Notes: generated by a model not told the origin, from the letters alone. Counted from the first letter of the stretch, positions 36,125 to 44,725 are shown. The stretch is 64,000 nt of DNA from Streptomyces sp. NBC_01481 (GCF_026339995.1 NZ_JAPEPT010000002.1:483001-547000), one strand, 5' to 3'. Translations and numbers: made by a program.

Positions 36125-36979
36125 ATGAGTTCAGACACGAGGACTAGGTCCCCGCTGGGGCCTTTGCCCCGTCGAGGCAAGTGGAAGGCACGCGGCACGA
36201 TCGTCTCCCTCGCGCTGGTCCTGGCGGCCGGGGTTGTCAGTCCGGTCGCGGTCGCGGCTCAGAGCATGGGCGAACGCGTGAGCGCGGCGAGCGGTCCTGG
36301 CGGCGGAGACGACAGGTGCGAGGGCGTGTCGATCCTCGGCGACACGGACCGCTGCAGGGGGGCGACGGGTCCGACGGGTCCGACCGGTCCCGCTGGTCCG
36401 ACCGGCGCGACGGGACCGACGGGTCCGACCGGAGTGACCGGAGCGACGGGACCAACGGGTCCGACCGGGGCGACCGGCGCAACCGGTGCAACCGGGGCGA
36501 CGGGAGCGACCGGGGCGACCGGGGCGACCGGGCCCACGCTCGATGTCGGCGCGAGTATCTTCGCCACAACGAACCAGGCCATCCCGAGCAGCGCCGCGAC
36601 TCAGATCACTTTCGATGGCTCCGCCTACGACACAGACGCGATGTTCGATGACGCGTCCGACAGTCTGGTGGTCAACACCCCCGGGCGCTACCTCCTCAAG
36701 GCAAGGCTTCTCTGGTCCATCACTCCGGCTCCGGGGAGCCGTCAAATGGGCATCTACGTCAACGGCGTTCTCCAGGCCTACGACGAGCAGGACACCGCAG
36801 ACACCGGGGGCGCTCCTGGAATTTCGCAGGAGGTGTCCACGATTCTTGAGCTGAATGCCGGTGACGTGATCTCCCTCACGGTCTTCCAGAACAGCGGAAG
36901 CCCCGCCACCTCTCTCTCCGCGTCCAATGGAGGGGCCGTCGTAGCTCCGCAGCTCCAGGCGGAATGGCAAGCGCCGTAG
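36125..36979 (+). CDS. Secreted collagen-like protein with C1q-type head
   Basis: A 284-residue exported protein: signal ([20 protein letters not shown]), a short Cys-containing linker ([15 protein letters not shown]), about 25 Gly-x-Thr triplets ([16 protein letters not shown] and GATGATG runs, residues 80-138), then a beta-sandwich head ([49 protein letters not shown]) of the C1q/BclA type. It should form a trimeric stalk with a head at the cell surface. No sortase motif or anchor. ATG at 36125 follows an AGGGAG site. Confidence 0.88.
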   Translation: MSSDTRTRSPLGPLPRRGKWKARGTIVSLALVLAAGVVSPVAVAAQSMGERVSAASGPGGGDDRCEGVSILGDTDRCRGATGPTGPTGPAGPTGATGPTGPTGVTGATGPTGPTGATGATGATGATGATGATGATGPTLDVGASIFATTNQAIPSSAATQITFDGSAYDTDAMFDDASDSLVVNTPGRYLLKARLLWSITPAPGSRQMGIYVNGVLQAYDEQDTADTGGAPGISQEVSTILELNAGDVISLTVFQNSGSPATSLSASNGGAVVAPQLQAEWQAP

Positions 36980-37609
36980 ACAGGGCCCTGGCCCGATGGA
37001 TTCTGTGACGGCCTGCCGATCCTGTTCTTCGGGGCGCATCGGGCCATAGGCACCGAGATAGACGCACATGAACAACAGGCGCGGCTTCGGCAAGGCCCTG
37101 GGAGTGGGTACGGGCGCGGCTGCCGTCTCACTGACCGGCCTGCCGGGTCTGCGCAAGTCCTGTCACTGCGGGACCGCAGTGGTCGGCCGCTCCTCCAGCG
37201 CCGGAAGGGCAATGTTCGCCGGCAGTGGAGAGAGGATTCGGGCAGCGGGGACGCATTGCCGCGTCCCGGCCGAGAAGCTTCGTCGCTCGTTCCAGGCCCA
37301 GAGTCTCGATGCCCTGCGTCGGGCGTGCCTGGTGCTGGTCGGTGCCCCTCCCTTCGAATTCAGGTTCTCTGTGTGGGACTTGTGTACGATCATGGCCGCA
37401 TCTTCACCATGTGCCGCACCGGACCAGCGAGGCGGCCATGTCCTTACCGTCCCGGGGGGGAACGGAATGTCACGCCATCCGCGTGCGACGACCGCCAGAT
37501 CTGGTTGGCATCGCGGACATCGAGTCCTCCGTTCGGCCGGGCGTGGGCCGATAGGGCCGACCGAACAGGCAGCGTCGGCGGGAACGGCGAAGGCCCCGGT
37601 CGGACCCCG
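36980..37609. other. No intact gene; possible signal-peptide relic
   Basis: At 37068 an ATG opens RRGFGKALGVGTGAAAVSLT, a twin-arginine-like leader typical of Streptomyces secreted proteins, but the frame has no recognisable mature part. The remaining sequence supports no gene. Confidence 0.55.
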
Positions 37610-38128
37610 TCAGTGCCCGAGGGCCGCCTTCGCCGCCACGATGAGCGACACGAAGGCCAGGTTGACCAGGCCCTCGATGACCGCCTGGGTGCGGGACGCA
37701 CCGGCGTTCAGAGCTCCGAACAGGGCCCAGGAGAACTGCTGCGCCCCCACGACCGACAGTGCGAGCCACCCCGCGCCGCTCGGCCCCAGCCCCAGGAGTG
37801 GGCTCACCACCAAGGCCGCCGCGGGCAGCACGGCCGCCTCAACGATAGGCAACTCGCGCCGTCCGGCCCGTCGGACCTCGGCCCAGCCAACGGGCTGGCC
37901 AACCAGTCGCTCGCCGGCGAGGCTCGCATAGACATGGGCCGCCCAGAAGACCGTGCCCGTCACGAGAAGCATCACGATGACCTGGACGCGCGGGAAGTCA
38001 CCGACCGCGCTGGCAGTGGCAATCACCGAAGCCGCAAGGAGCGACCCGTAGACGGCTCCCGCGTGGTCCGTCGGCGATGCCGACCGAGTGTGATCGGATC
38101 TGCGAGGCCATCGGAAAAGGCGGTGCAC
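37610..38128 (-). CDS. Hypothetical membrane protein (about 5 helices)
   Basis: A 172-residue protein: VYGSLLAASVIATASA, VIVMLLVTGTVFWAAHVYAS, VEAAVLPAAALVVSPLLGLG, LALSVVGAQQFSWALFGAL, GLVNLAFVSLIVAAKAAL. Looks like a common Streptomyces membrane protein of unknown role. Alone, convergent with the region carrying the collagen-like gene. Confidence 0.75.
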   Translation of the reverse strand: MHRLFRWPRRSDHTRSASPTDHAGAVYGSLLAASVIATASAVGDFPRVQVIVMLLVTGTVFWAAHVYASLAGERLVGQPVGWAEVRRAGRRELPIVEAAVLPAAALVVSPLLGLGPSGAGWLALSVVGAQQFSWALFGALNAGASRTQAVIEGLVNLAFVSLIVAAKAALGH

Positions 38129-38227
38129 CCGCCCAACCTATAGATCGCGGCCCGCCCTCGGCCGCACCACACGCGGATATATGCGCTCCACGCCAGCTCA
38201 GCGGGCGGCGACCTCAGGCATAACGGA

Positions 38228-38430
38228 CGGTGTTCGGCGCCGGCGACCTCAACGGTGACGGCTTCGGCTATCTGCTTACGGTGGACGGCGCCGACGCGCT
38301 GTGGCGGTACGACGGCACGGCCGGGGGCACGTTGAAGGCGCGGGTCCTGGTGTTCGGCACCAACTGGGCCACGGGCCGCACGCCTTCGTCCTTGTCGCCG
38401 TCCTGAACGAGGACGGCAAGGGGCTCAGAA
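38228..38430 (+). pseudogene. FG-GAP repeat protein fragment
   Basis: Reads FGAGDLNGDGFGYLLTVDGA, LWRYDGTAGGTLKARVLVFG then shifts frame (LNEDGKG). Matches the repeat region of Streptomyces FG-GAP/VCBS secreted proteins; both ends are missing. Confidence 0.75.
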
Positions 38431-38539
38431 GCGATAGACGCCAGCCGTGGCCCGCCACGGGCCTGGCCGTCTCCGGTCCAGCAGCCGACCCTCGCGCGAG
38501 CCCCAACCCACGTGCGGCCGAACGAAGTTCGCCGGACCG

Positions 38540-39586
38540 TCACCCTTCCGGCAGGCTTTCGACCTTTCTCCGTGTTTCTCTCGTCAGTTCTTCCACTCGC
38601 CTGATCTCCGCGTTCACTTCCTCGATCTGGTTCTCGAGAATGACCGGGATTCCGACTCCGGCATAGCGAGCCTTCTCGATTTCCAGTTTGTTCAACGAAC
38701 CGTAGTGGACGTTGAGGAGCGTACTCAGCCCTTCAAGTCTCGTTTGGAGCGCTTTTCTCTCGACGTTGAGATCTTTCCATTTCCCGAGACCGTCCGCGCC
38801 GTCGATCAGTTCGACGACATGTCTTCCGGTACTTGCGACGTGACTCTCCTGCTGCCGGTCGATTTCCTCGACAGACCGAGGGCTCCTCGCGATGGTCGCG
38901 AGTTCGTCCCTGATTTCCGACAGCAGGTCCGACAGGTTGGATTTGAGGTCCGAGGGGGTTGTGTCACCGACGATATCCTGCAGCCGCCCCATGGACGCGG
39001 CGAGCCTCTGCCCTTGCGCGGCCACCGATGCCAGCGAGGCGGCACGTTCGTAAAATACGGTGAGATCATTCTCCCTGACGCCTTCTCGCGCCGTAAGGAG
39101 CAGGTTGACCTCCTGCAGCGACATGTTCTGGGCGAGCCGGTCACAGATCGTCGGGACCAGGGCTGCGGCAGCGTCATAGAAAGGAAAACCTGCGACACCA
39201 GTCCCCAGAGCGGGGAAGGAAATGGTCCGGATACGGAGAAATTCCGCCAAATCCAGGGCCCGGTTCACCAGGTCTCTGATGCATCGATGGTCCGGATACA
39301 CTCTGCGGTCCAGGTCAATTGTCACCGCATGGAAGATGTATTTCGCAGGGAGTTTCCCTGCGGTCGTCACGGCCACATCGCCGATGCTCAGCGGAATCAT
39401 CTTCCGGGAATGTTTGAGAACATCCGAGCCGCCCGACCTCAGGAGAGACCGAGAAACTCCCCCACCCATGGTCAGGTAGTTGTCGTCAGAACTTACGAGA
39501 ACTTCGGCATTCGAGTCCTCCAGAAGTCCGTAGCTGACGCTGAAGGTGGAGCTTCCAATGCGGTAGACGGGTGAATTCCGTGGCAA
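38540..39586 (-). CDS. Macro-domain protein with coiled-coil tail
   Basis: A 348-residue protein. Residues 1-175 form a macro domain, the ADP-ribose-binding fold: VLVSSDDNYLTMGGGVSRSL, YIFHAVTID and ISFPALGTGVAGFP are the ligand-loop regions. Residues 180-348 are helical coiled coil ending in ARYAGVGIPVILENQIEE, which resembles the end of the protease encoded just upstream. The start codon is TTG at 39586 with GAGAGGTG before it, 13 bp after the protease stop; no in-frame ATG or GTG fits. Third gene of the Trypco1-protease-macro operon. It may bind or hydrolyse ADP-ribose derivatives as sensor or effector (inference). Confidence 0.85.
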   Translation of the reverse strand: MPRNSPVYRIGSSTFSVSYGLLEDSNAEVLVSSDDNYLTMGGGVSRSLLRSGGSDVLKHSRKMIPLSIGDVAVTTAGKLPAKYIFHAVTIDLDRRVYPDHRCIRDLVNRALDLAEFLRIRTISFPALGTGVAGFPFYDAAAALVPTICDRLAQNMSLQEVNLLLTAREGVRENDLTVFYERAASLASVAAQGQRLAASMGRLQDIVGDTTPSDLKSNLSDLLSEIRDELATIARSPRSVEEIDRQQESHVASTGRHVVELIDGADGLGKWKDLNVERKALQTRLEGLSTLLNVHYGSLNKLEIEKARYAGVGIPVILENQIEEVNAEIRRVEELTRETRRKVESLPEG

Positions 39587-39599
39587 CGGCCCGCACCTC

Positions 39600-40460
39600 T
39601 CATTTTTCTGGTCCGAGCCGACGCCTCAGCTCGGACAGTCGGCAGCGCTCGTCCTCCAGCTGGGTCAGGAGATGCACGGGGGCACTTCCCGCGTACCGCG
39701 CTTCCTGCTGTTCGAGGATCTGGATACTGCGCTCATGAATGCGAGCCAGCTTGTTGAGATGCTCACGCTCCGTCGCTCCGATGCCGGATGGTTCCGCGGC
39801 CGGAGCACGGGAGTTGATGGGCAGCGGCCATGGCGTCCAGTAGCGACCAATGACCTCTACGGGGATCGCGTAACCGGTCCGCGGGTCGCCGCCGTCCCCT
39901 CGGGGGCGGTCTCTCGTGACGACCATCCCGATGACTGCCGCGAGATCGACGTCCCACACCGGCGATCCCGAAAAGCCCCGTTCCAGCGCGAAGCCAAGGG
40001 CGGAGTCCGATTGCAGCTGCAGCCGCTCGACACCCGCTGCGCCGATCACCACTCCTCGTGAGGGCACTCCGGTTTCCTCATGTCCCCGCGGATAGCCGTA
40101 CGCACGGAACCGGTGGTCCCAAACCCCCACCTCTGTCGAGCAAAGAGGCGCGGGCATGGCGTCTTGGGGCGGAGGCAGCTGCAGTTCAAGAACGGCCACG
40201 TCACCTGTGCCGTCATTCGGATCGGGGTGCCATCCGCCTTCCACCACCCTGGCGGGAATCGACTTGTGCGGCTCGGCGTGCTGGAACTCGACATACACGG
40301 TGTCCACCAAGGGCGTTGGCCCCGCCTCGGCCATGACGACATGCGCGCAGGTGACGATATGCCGCTCACCCACGAAGATCCCTGCGCCTACTGGTGCCTC
40401 ACTCGCGCTACGACGGACCCTCAGCAGCCAGGGTGGCCGCTCAATCGTCGCTTCAAGCAC
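39600..40460 (-). CDS. Trypsin-like serine protease with helical tail
   Basis: A 286-residue trypsin-fold protease without signal peptide, so cytoplasmic. The triad is visible: His in VTCAHVV, Asp in GDVAVLEL, Ser in GFSGSPVW. The C-terminal 55 residues are a coiled coil (HLNKLARIHERSIQILEQQE, then ARYAGSAPVHLLTQLEDE) shared with the macro protein. The GTG at 40460 overlaps the Trypco1 stop (GTGCTTGA), with GAGGGACC upstream; an ATG at 40538 lies deep in the Trypco1 gene. Proteases of this kind beside Trypco proteins are known effectors in bacterial conflict systems. Confidence 0.88.
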   Translation of the reverse strand: MLEATIERPPWLLRVRRSASEAPVGAGIFVGERHIVTCAHVVMAEAGPTPLVDTVYVEFQHAEPHKSIPARVVEGGWHPDPNDGTGDVAVLELQLPPPQDAMPAPLCSTEVGVWDHRFRAYGYPRGHEETGVPSRGVVIGAAGVERLQLQSDSALGFALERGFSGSPVWDVDLAAVIGMVVTRDRPRGDGGDPRTGYAIPVEVIGRYWTPWPLPINSRAPAAEPSGIGATEREHLNKLARIHERSIQILEQQEARYAGSAPVHLLTQLEDERCRLSELRRRLGPEK

Positions 40461-40782
40461 CAGCCGGTCCCTCGCTCGAGCGTTGCCACGCAAGCCTGAC
40501 GGTGAAGTGTCCCTCTGCGGCTGTCTTCGCCACGACAACGCCGGCCTCGGCGTTCAACTTGATCCCGAATTCGACCTCGAACTCGTCCGGCACCATCTCC
40601 CGCACGGTCTCGATCACCGCGCGAATGGTGGGACGTGCGGCTTGTAAGGCGTCGTCCAACCGACGTCCCGCTTCGATCACTCCGTTGCGATCGCGAGCTA
40701 CACGCTCAACTCCGAAGGAATTCTCGTCAACTTCGATCAGCACAGAGCCTTGCGTAGTCTTAAAGCGAACTAAATCGCTCAT
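40453..40782 (-). CDS. Trypsin-co-occurring (Trypco1) protein
   Basis: A 109-residue protein matching the Trypco1 family: VRFKTTQGSVLIEVDENSFG, ALQAARPTIRAVIETVREMV, EFEVEFGIKLNAEAGVVVAK, HFTVRLAW. The family is defined by its link to trypsin-like proteases, as here. Two TTA codons (4 and about 46) and AT-richer codons than the neighbours suggest recent transfer and dependence on the bldA tRNA. ATG at 40782 was chosen for its GGACGG spacing; the ATG or GTG just upstream are also possible. It is the first sure gene of the operon. Confidence 0.85.
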   Translation of the reverse strand: MSDLVRFKTTQGSVLIEVDENSFGVERVARDRNGVIEAGRRLDDALQAARPTIRAVIETVREMVPDEFEVEFGIKLNAEAGVVVAKTAAEGHFTVRLAWQRSSEGPAGA

Positions 40783-40784
40783 CA

Positions 40785-40985
40785 TCACCGTCCGATGTTC
40801 TGTTTCAGTACACGGGCTTGCGTTTCCGGGTGATCAGCCGCTCCAGATGCCGAACTCTGGCAGTGGAAGAGTCCCATCAACGGCTCGCCGACTTTACCCG
40901 TTTGTCCACTGACCCGCGCGGCCAACTCCAGGACGGTACGGGCGGGTTCTGCCTGGAGTGCCGTATCTGGTCGCGCAATTGCCAT
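40785..40985 (-). CDS. Possible leader gene of the Trypco1 operon
   Basis: A 66-codon frame (AEPARTVLELAARVSGQTGK, MGLFHCQSSASGAADHPETQ) whose stop overlaps the Trypco1 ATG as TGATG. No ribosome site and only moderate third-position GC, so it may be chance; the overlap is the only positive sign. Confidence 0.3.
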   Translation of the reverse strand: MAIARPDTALQAEPARTVLELAARVSGQTGKVGEPLMGLFHCQSSASGAADHPETQARVLKQNIGR

Positions 40986-41064
40986 GGAGGCGAGTCAGTG
41001 CCTGTCGGCCGATGCGGTCCGGCCACGGCCGCCAGACCCGCTGAGGTGGTGACGTTGTCGCGAT

Positions 41065-41452
41065 CCAGGTCGGCAGGGCACGTACACCATCACGGTCGGC
41101 AACAACGGGAGCGCCCACCAATGGCTCCACGGTCACCGTTCAGGACACCCTCCCAGCAGGACTCACCGCCGGCCGGATCACCGGCTCCGGATGGAGCTGT
41201 AACCGGTCCACCGTCACCTGCACCCGCAGCATCGTCCTGGCCGCCGGGAGCAGCTACCCGCCCATCACCCTGATCGTCCGCGTCGCCCGCAACGCCACCC
41301 CGGGCACGGTCACCAACACCGCCACCGTCACCGGAGGCGGCGACACCGCCACGCACACAGCCACCGACCCCACCACCATCAGCCCCCGCAGATGGCAGGA
41401 CTGGAACTGGAACTGGAACTGGCACCGCCCCCGGACTGACATCCACGCCTGA
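41065..41452 (+). pseudogene. DUF11/WNWNW tail, duplicated and frameshifted
   Basis: Closely resembles the last 125 codons of the protein at 45040: GTYTITVGNNGSA, a one-base frameshift, then NGSTVTVQDTLPAGLTAGRI, NTATVTGGGDTATHTATDPT and a WQDWNWNWNWHRP end. Promoter, signal and propeller are missing. Confidence 0.85.
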
Positions 41453-41476
41453 CATCGAAGGGGGCGGACAGGGCGC

Positions 41477-41492
41477 TTCCCGTCACCCGCTC
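41477..41492 (+). repeat. Attachment core fragment, copy 5 (16 bp)
   Basis: TTCCCGTCACCCGCTC equals the right part of the tRNA-Gly core. It is short enough that chance cannot be ruled out, but it lies where accessory islands change. 41493-41856 has no gene; GAGCGGAGC-type sequence upstream of 41857 may hold the next promoter. Confidence 0.45.
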
Positions 41493-41856
41493 TGCGTAAG
41501 ACACAACAAAATGCCTGATCAGGGCCCTGACTCGTCTCCGGACGGCTCAGGGCTCTGACGCGTTTTCCGGACATCACGTGCACGGACCACTGCCTGCGTT
41601 TCCGGAAGAGCGCAGCCTCCTGGCAGAGCGCTCCCTAGCCCGTTCGCCGTCCCTGCGCCGTTTCCTCCACCGTGGCGGGCTCTGCTCCGATGACCTGCGT
41701 AAATGATCAAGCGAAAGCCGCCACTTCGCCTACCCGGGTGACACATGTGGCGATCCGTCATGTTGCGGAGCTGACGGACTGTCGGTTGCCTCATGAGCGG
41801 AGCACAGCAGAGGCGCCGCGCAGACAGGCCGGACACTGCTCCGTTGGAGGATCCTC

Positions 41857-42342
41857 ATGCGTTACACACGAGTTGGTGCAGGTATCGGCCTGGTTGTCGG
41901 TGCCCTTGCCCTGTCGGTCCCGGCCGCTGTCGCCGCCGATGGCTCAGGCATCCAGATCCGCCCGGGGAAGGCATCCCCGGGCTCCACGATCACCGTCAGT
42001 ACCACCGCCTGCGGCAAGGAGACCTACGGCAAGGGCGAGGCGGAGGCGGGAGGAGCGTTCCACCTGTTCAAGGGTGAGAGGGCAGGGGTGCTCACCGGCC
42101 AGTTCAAGGTCCCGGAAGAGACCGGGCCCGGCGTCCACGGAGTCACGGTGAAGTGCCCACCACGGATCAAGATCACAGATACGCACCTGATCACCGCCGG
42201 CTCCCCGAGCGGCCCGGTCGACGCCGGCTTCGGGGCCGACGACAAAAGTACTCAGCTCGCCCTCGGCGGTGTGCTGATCGCCGGAGCCGCCGCCGGGGGT
42301 GTGCTCAGGATGCGGCGCCGCCCGAGCGGTGTCCGGACCTGA
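41857..42342 (+). CDS. Small secreted protein with C-terminal membrane helix
   Basis: A 161-residue exported protein: signal (GAGIGLVVGALALSVPAAVA), an extracellular beta domain with two Cys (ITVSTTACGKETYGKGEAEA, GVHGVTVKCPPRIKITDTHL) and a C-terminal helix (LALGGVLIAGAAAGGVLRM) plus RMRRR tail. This is the layout of sortase-anchored proteins, but no clear LPxTG is present. It is 93 bp upstream of a class F sortase gene and very likely its partner. GGAGG site before ATG. Confidence 0.82.
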   Translation: MRYTRVGAGIGLVVGALALSVPAAVAADGSGIQIRPGKASPGSTITVSTTACGKETYGKGEAEAGGAFHLFKGERAGVLTGQFKVPEETGPGVHGVTVKCPPRIKITDTHLITAGSPSGPVDAGFGADDKSTQLALGGVLIAGAAAGGVLRMRRRPSGVRT

Positions 42343-42435
42343 CCGCCCAACTCCCGCCACACCGGCCCCCGGACACCGCATCGGTCCGGGGGCCGCGAGG
42401 TCCTCACCCCGCTGCGAGGCAAAGGCTCAACCGCG

Positions 42436-43119
42436 ATGGAATCCGGGCACCAGACCAGCGCTTCCCCACACCCCTTCATCCCCTCGGTCAAGCTTCTGGC
42501 TTGCGCACTGATGGCGGGCACGCTGCTCGTGATCAACGCGGCACGCGACGAGCAGCCACCGCAGCCTTCGGCCGCCCAGGCCTTCCCCACCTCTGTCCCC
42601 ACCGCTGTACGGCCCACTCCCAGCGGCGCCGCCCCGGCCGCGCCCCCCACCGTCCAGCCGCTGCCCGCGTCGGATCCTGTCCGGCTTCGGGTCCCCGCCA
42701 TCGAGGTCGACGCGCCCATGACACGACTGGACCTCGACGCGGCGGGGGCGCTACGGCCCCCGCCCGCCGACAGCCCCGGCCTTGCCGGCTGGTACGGCGA
42801 CGGCACGGCTCCCGGCGCGACAGGGACTGCCGTCACCACCGGGCACGTGGACACACGCACCGGCCCGGGCGTCTTCTACGACCTCGGCGCCCTGACCAAG
42901 GGCGACATCATCGAGATCAGCCGGGCAGACCAGCGCACGGCCGTGTTCACCGTCGACGCCGTGGAGGTCTACGACAAGAAGAGCTTCCCGGACGAGAAGG
43001 TCTACGGGAGCTCCGACCGGCCCGAACTGCGGGTGATCACCTGCGGCGGCGGCTACACCAAGCGCACCGGCTACCAGGGCAACGTCGTGGTCTTCGCGAC
43101 ACTGAGCGCGGTGAAGTAG
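42436..43119 (+). CDS. Class F sortase
   Basis: A 227-residue sortase: N-terminal membrane anchor (LLACALMAGTLLVINAA), Pro-rich stalk, and a catalytic domain with His in TTGHVDT, Cys in RVITCGGGY and Arg in TKRTGYQGN. Class F is the actinobacterial type typically encoded beside a small secreted protein with a C-terminal helix, as here. It cleaves and links proteins to the wall or to each other. Confidence 0.92.
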   Translation: MESGHQTSASPHPFIPSVKLLACALMAGTLLVINAARDEQPPQPSAAQAFPTSVPTAVRPTPSGAAPAAPPTVQPLPASDPVRLRVPAIEVDAPMTRLDLDAAGALRPPPADSPGLAGWYGDGTAPGATGTAVTTGHVDTRTGPGVFYDLGALTKGDIIEISRADQRTAVFTVDAVEVYDKKSFPDEKVYGSSDRPELRVITCGGGYTKRTGYQGNVVVFATLSAVK

Positions 43120-43183
43120 CCCACCGAAGGTGCCCGGTGCGGAGCCGTGGTGCGGTGCGGGACGCGCCGGGCTTCAGTCCGGC

Positions 43184-44257
43184 TCAGTGCTGGTAGCTGG
43201 GGTAGTCGACGTATCCGGTGTCGCCGCCCGAGTACCACGTGTCCTTGTCGGGGGTGTCACGCAGCGGCAGTCCCGTACGAAGCCGCTCGACCAGATCCGG
43301 GTTGGCGAGGTAGGCGCGACCGTAGCCGATCAGGTCCGCGCCCTGGGCGAGCCAGCGTTCTCCGAGCGCCTGGTCGGTCGGGACCGGGCCGATCTGCCCG
43401 CCCGGGTTGACGATGAACGCGCCGGGCCAGGCCTTGCGCAGCGTGATCATGAGGGCGTCGTCCGCGGTGACCAGGGCGTGGACGTAGGCGAGACCGAGCG
43501 GGGCGAGTGCGTCGAGCAGGGCCCCGTACAACTGCGGGACATCGTCCTCGGCCATCTCCCAGACCTGGCCGCCGGGGGAGAGACGGATACCGACGCGGTC
43601 GGCGCCGATGGCGTCCGCGGTCGCCTCGGCCACCTCGACGGCGAAGCGGATGCGGCCGGGCACGGAACCGCCGTAGGCGTCGGTGCGCTGGTTGGCGTTG
43701 GAGGACAGGAACTGGTGTATCAGGTAGCCGTTCGCCCCGTGCAGCTCGATGCCGTCGAACCCGGCGTCGATCGCACGGCGCGCGGCGTCCACGAACACCT
43801 GCACTTCACCCTTGACCTCTTCGGTCGACAGGGCGCGCGGGACGGGAGCGGGCAGCAGCCCCTTGGGACCGGTGTACAGCTCTGCCTTCAGAGCGATCGC
43901 CGACGGGGCGACGGGATGGTGGCCGACGGTCTCGGGGTGCGCGACCCGGCCGGCGTGCATGAGCTGGGCGAAGATCCGCCCGCCGTTGGCATGCACGGCG
44001 GAGGTCACCGGCCGCCACGCGGCGACCTGCTCATCGGTGTGCAGCCCGGGGGTGTTGGGGTTCGACTGGCCCCGCAGGCTCGGCTGCACGCCTTCACTGA
44101 CGATCAGCCCGGCGGTGGCCCGCTGGGCGTAGTAAGTCGCCGCCAGGGGGCTCGGGATTCCGTCGGCCGTTGCCCGGGCCCGGGTCATCGGGGCCATCAC
44201 CACGCGGTTGGGGAGCCGGAGGTTTCCGAGCTGGTAGCTGTCAAACAAGCTGGTCAC
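43184..44257 (-). CDS. Old Yellow Enzyme family NADH:flavin oxidoreductase
   Basis: A 357-residue FMN ene-reductase (NemA-like). PMTRARA near the start, the substrate-binding HGANGYLIHQF (His/Asn pair), YGGS and a C-terminal FMN-phosphate region (GADLIGYGRAYLANPDLVER). Such enzymes reduce activated alkenes and nitro compounds. GTG start at 44257 with AAAGGAC upstream. Divergent from MerR; its promoter carries a MerR-type dyad. Relic copy at 35558. Confidence 0.94.
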   Translation of the reverse strand: MTSLFDSYQLGNLRLPNRVVMAPMTRARATADGIPSPLAATYYAQRATAGLIVSEGVQPSLRGQSNPNTPGLHTDEQVAAWRPVTSAVHANGGRIFAQLMHAGRVAHPETVGHHPVAPSAIALKAELYTGPKGLLPAPVPRALSTEEVKGEVQVFVDAARRAIDAGFDGIELHGANGYLIHQFLSSNANQRTDAYGGSVPGRIRFAVEVAEATADAIGADRVGIRLSPGGQVWEMAEDDVPQLYGALLDALAPLGLAYVHALVTADDALMITLRKAWPGAFIVNPGGQIGPVPTDQALGERWLAQGADLIGYGRAYLANPDLVERLRTGLPLRDTPDKDTWYSGGDTGYVDYPSYQH

Positions 44258-44315
44258 AGTGCTGTCCTTTGCATTCGTGGAATGTGCGGGCCGTCCATGG
44301 GCAGCTCCGTGAGCT

Positions 44316-44347
44316 ACGCTAAAACCTGACGCTGACGTCAGAGGCAA
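44316..44347 (-). promoter_or_regulatory. MerR-type promoter of the OYE gene
   Basis: Read toward the OYE gene: TTGCCT, a CTGACGTCAG-containing spacer of about 19-20 bases, then TTAGCG/TAGCGT. An over-long spacer with a dyad is the sign of a MerR-activated promoter. The same block recurs at 35558-35589. Confidence 0.75.
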
Positions 44348-44377
44348 GTCATGTGGCCCGGATCACGAGGAGGCGCT

Positions 44378-44725
44378 GTGCGCATCGGCGAGCTCGCCAT
44401 GAGGACGTCCGTGAGCGTGCGGGCGCTGCGGTACTACGAGGAGCAGAATCTGCTGACCTCGGAACGCAGCCCGAGCGGGCAGCGGCTCTACCCGGAAAGC
44501 GCGGTCGACCGCGTGCTGCTGATCCAGCAGCTGTACGCCGCGGGGCTGCCGAGCAGGACGATCCTGGAGCTCCTCCCCTGTGTCTACACAGGAGTGAGCA
44601 CGCCGGAATCCCTGGCGCTGCTGACGGCCGAGCGCAATCGCATCGACAAGCAGATCGGTGAACTGGCCAGCGCCCGCGACAGGCTCGACACCATCATCAC
44701 CGCGGCCAGGAGCAGCACATCCTGA
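44378..44725 (+). CDS. MerR-family regulator
   Basis: A 115-residue MerR protein: RIGELAMRTSVSVRALRYYE, EQNLLTSERSPSGQRLYP, then a long dimerisation helix (RNRIDKQIGELASARDRLDT). One cysteine in LLPCVYTG may act as sensor, but no metal site is seen. GTG at 44378 with a strong GAGGAGG. Probably controls the divergent OYE gene. Confidence 0.92.
   Translation: MRIGELAMRTSVSVRALRYYEEQNLLTSERSPSGQRLYPESAVDRVLLIQQLYAAGLPSRTILELLPCVYTGVSTPESLALLTAERNRIDKQIGELASARDRLDTIITAARSSTS

Noticed and set aside
36360..36540. Non-coding minisatellite
   Set aside because: The repeats are in-frame Gly-x-Thr codons of a secreted collagen-like protein.
38540..40788. Toxin-antitoxin pair
   Set aside because: Three genes, with clear Trypco1, protease and macro families; sizes and order do not fit a standard pair.
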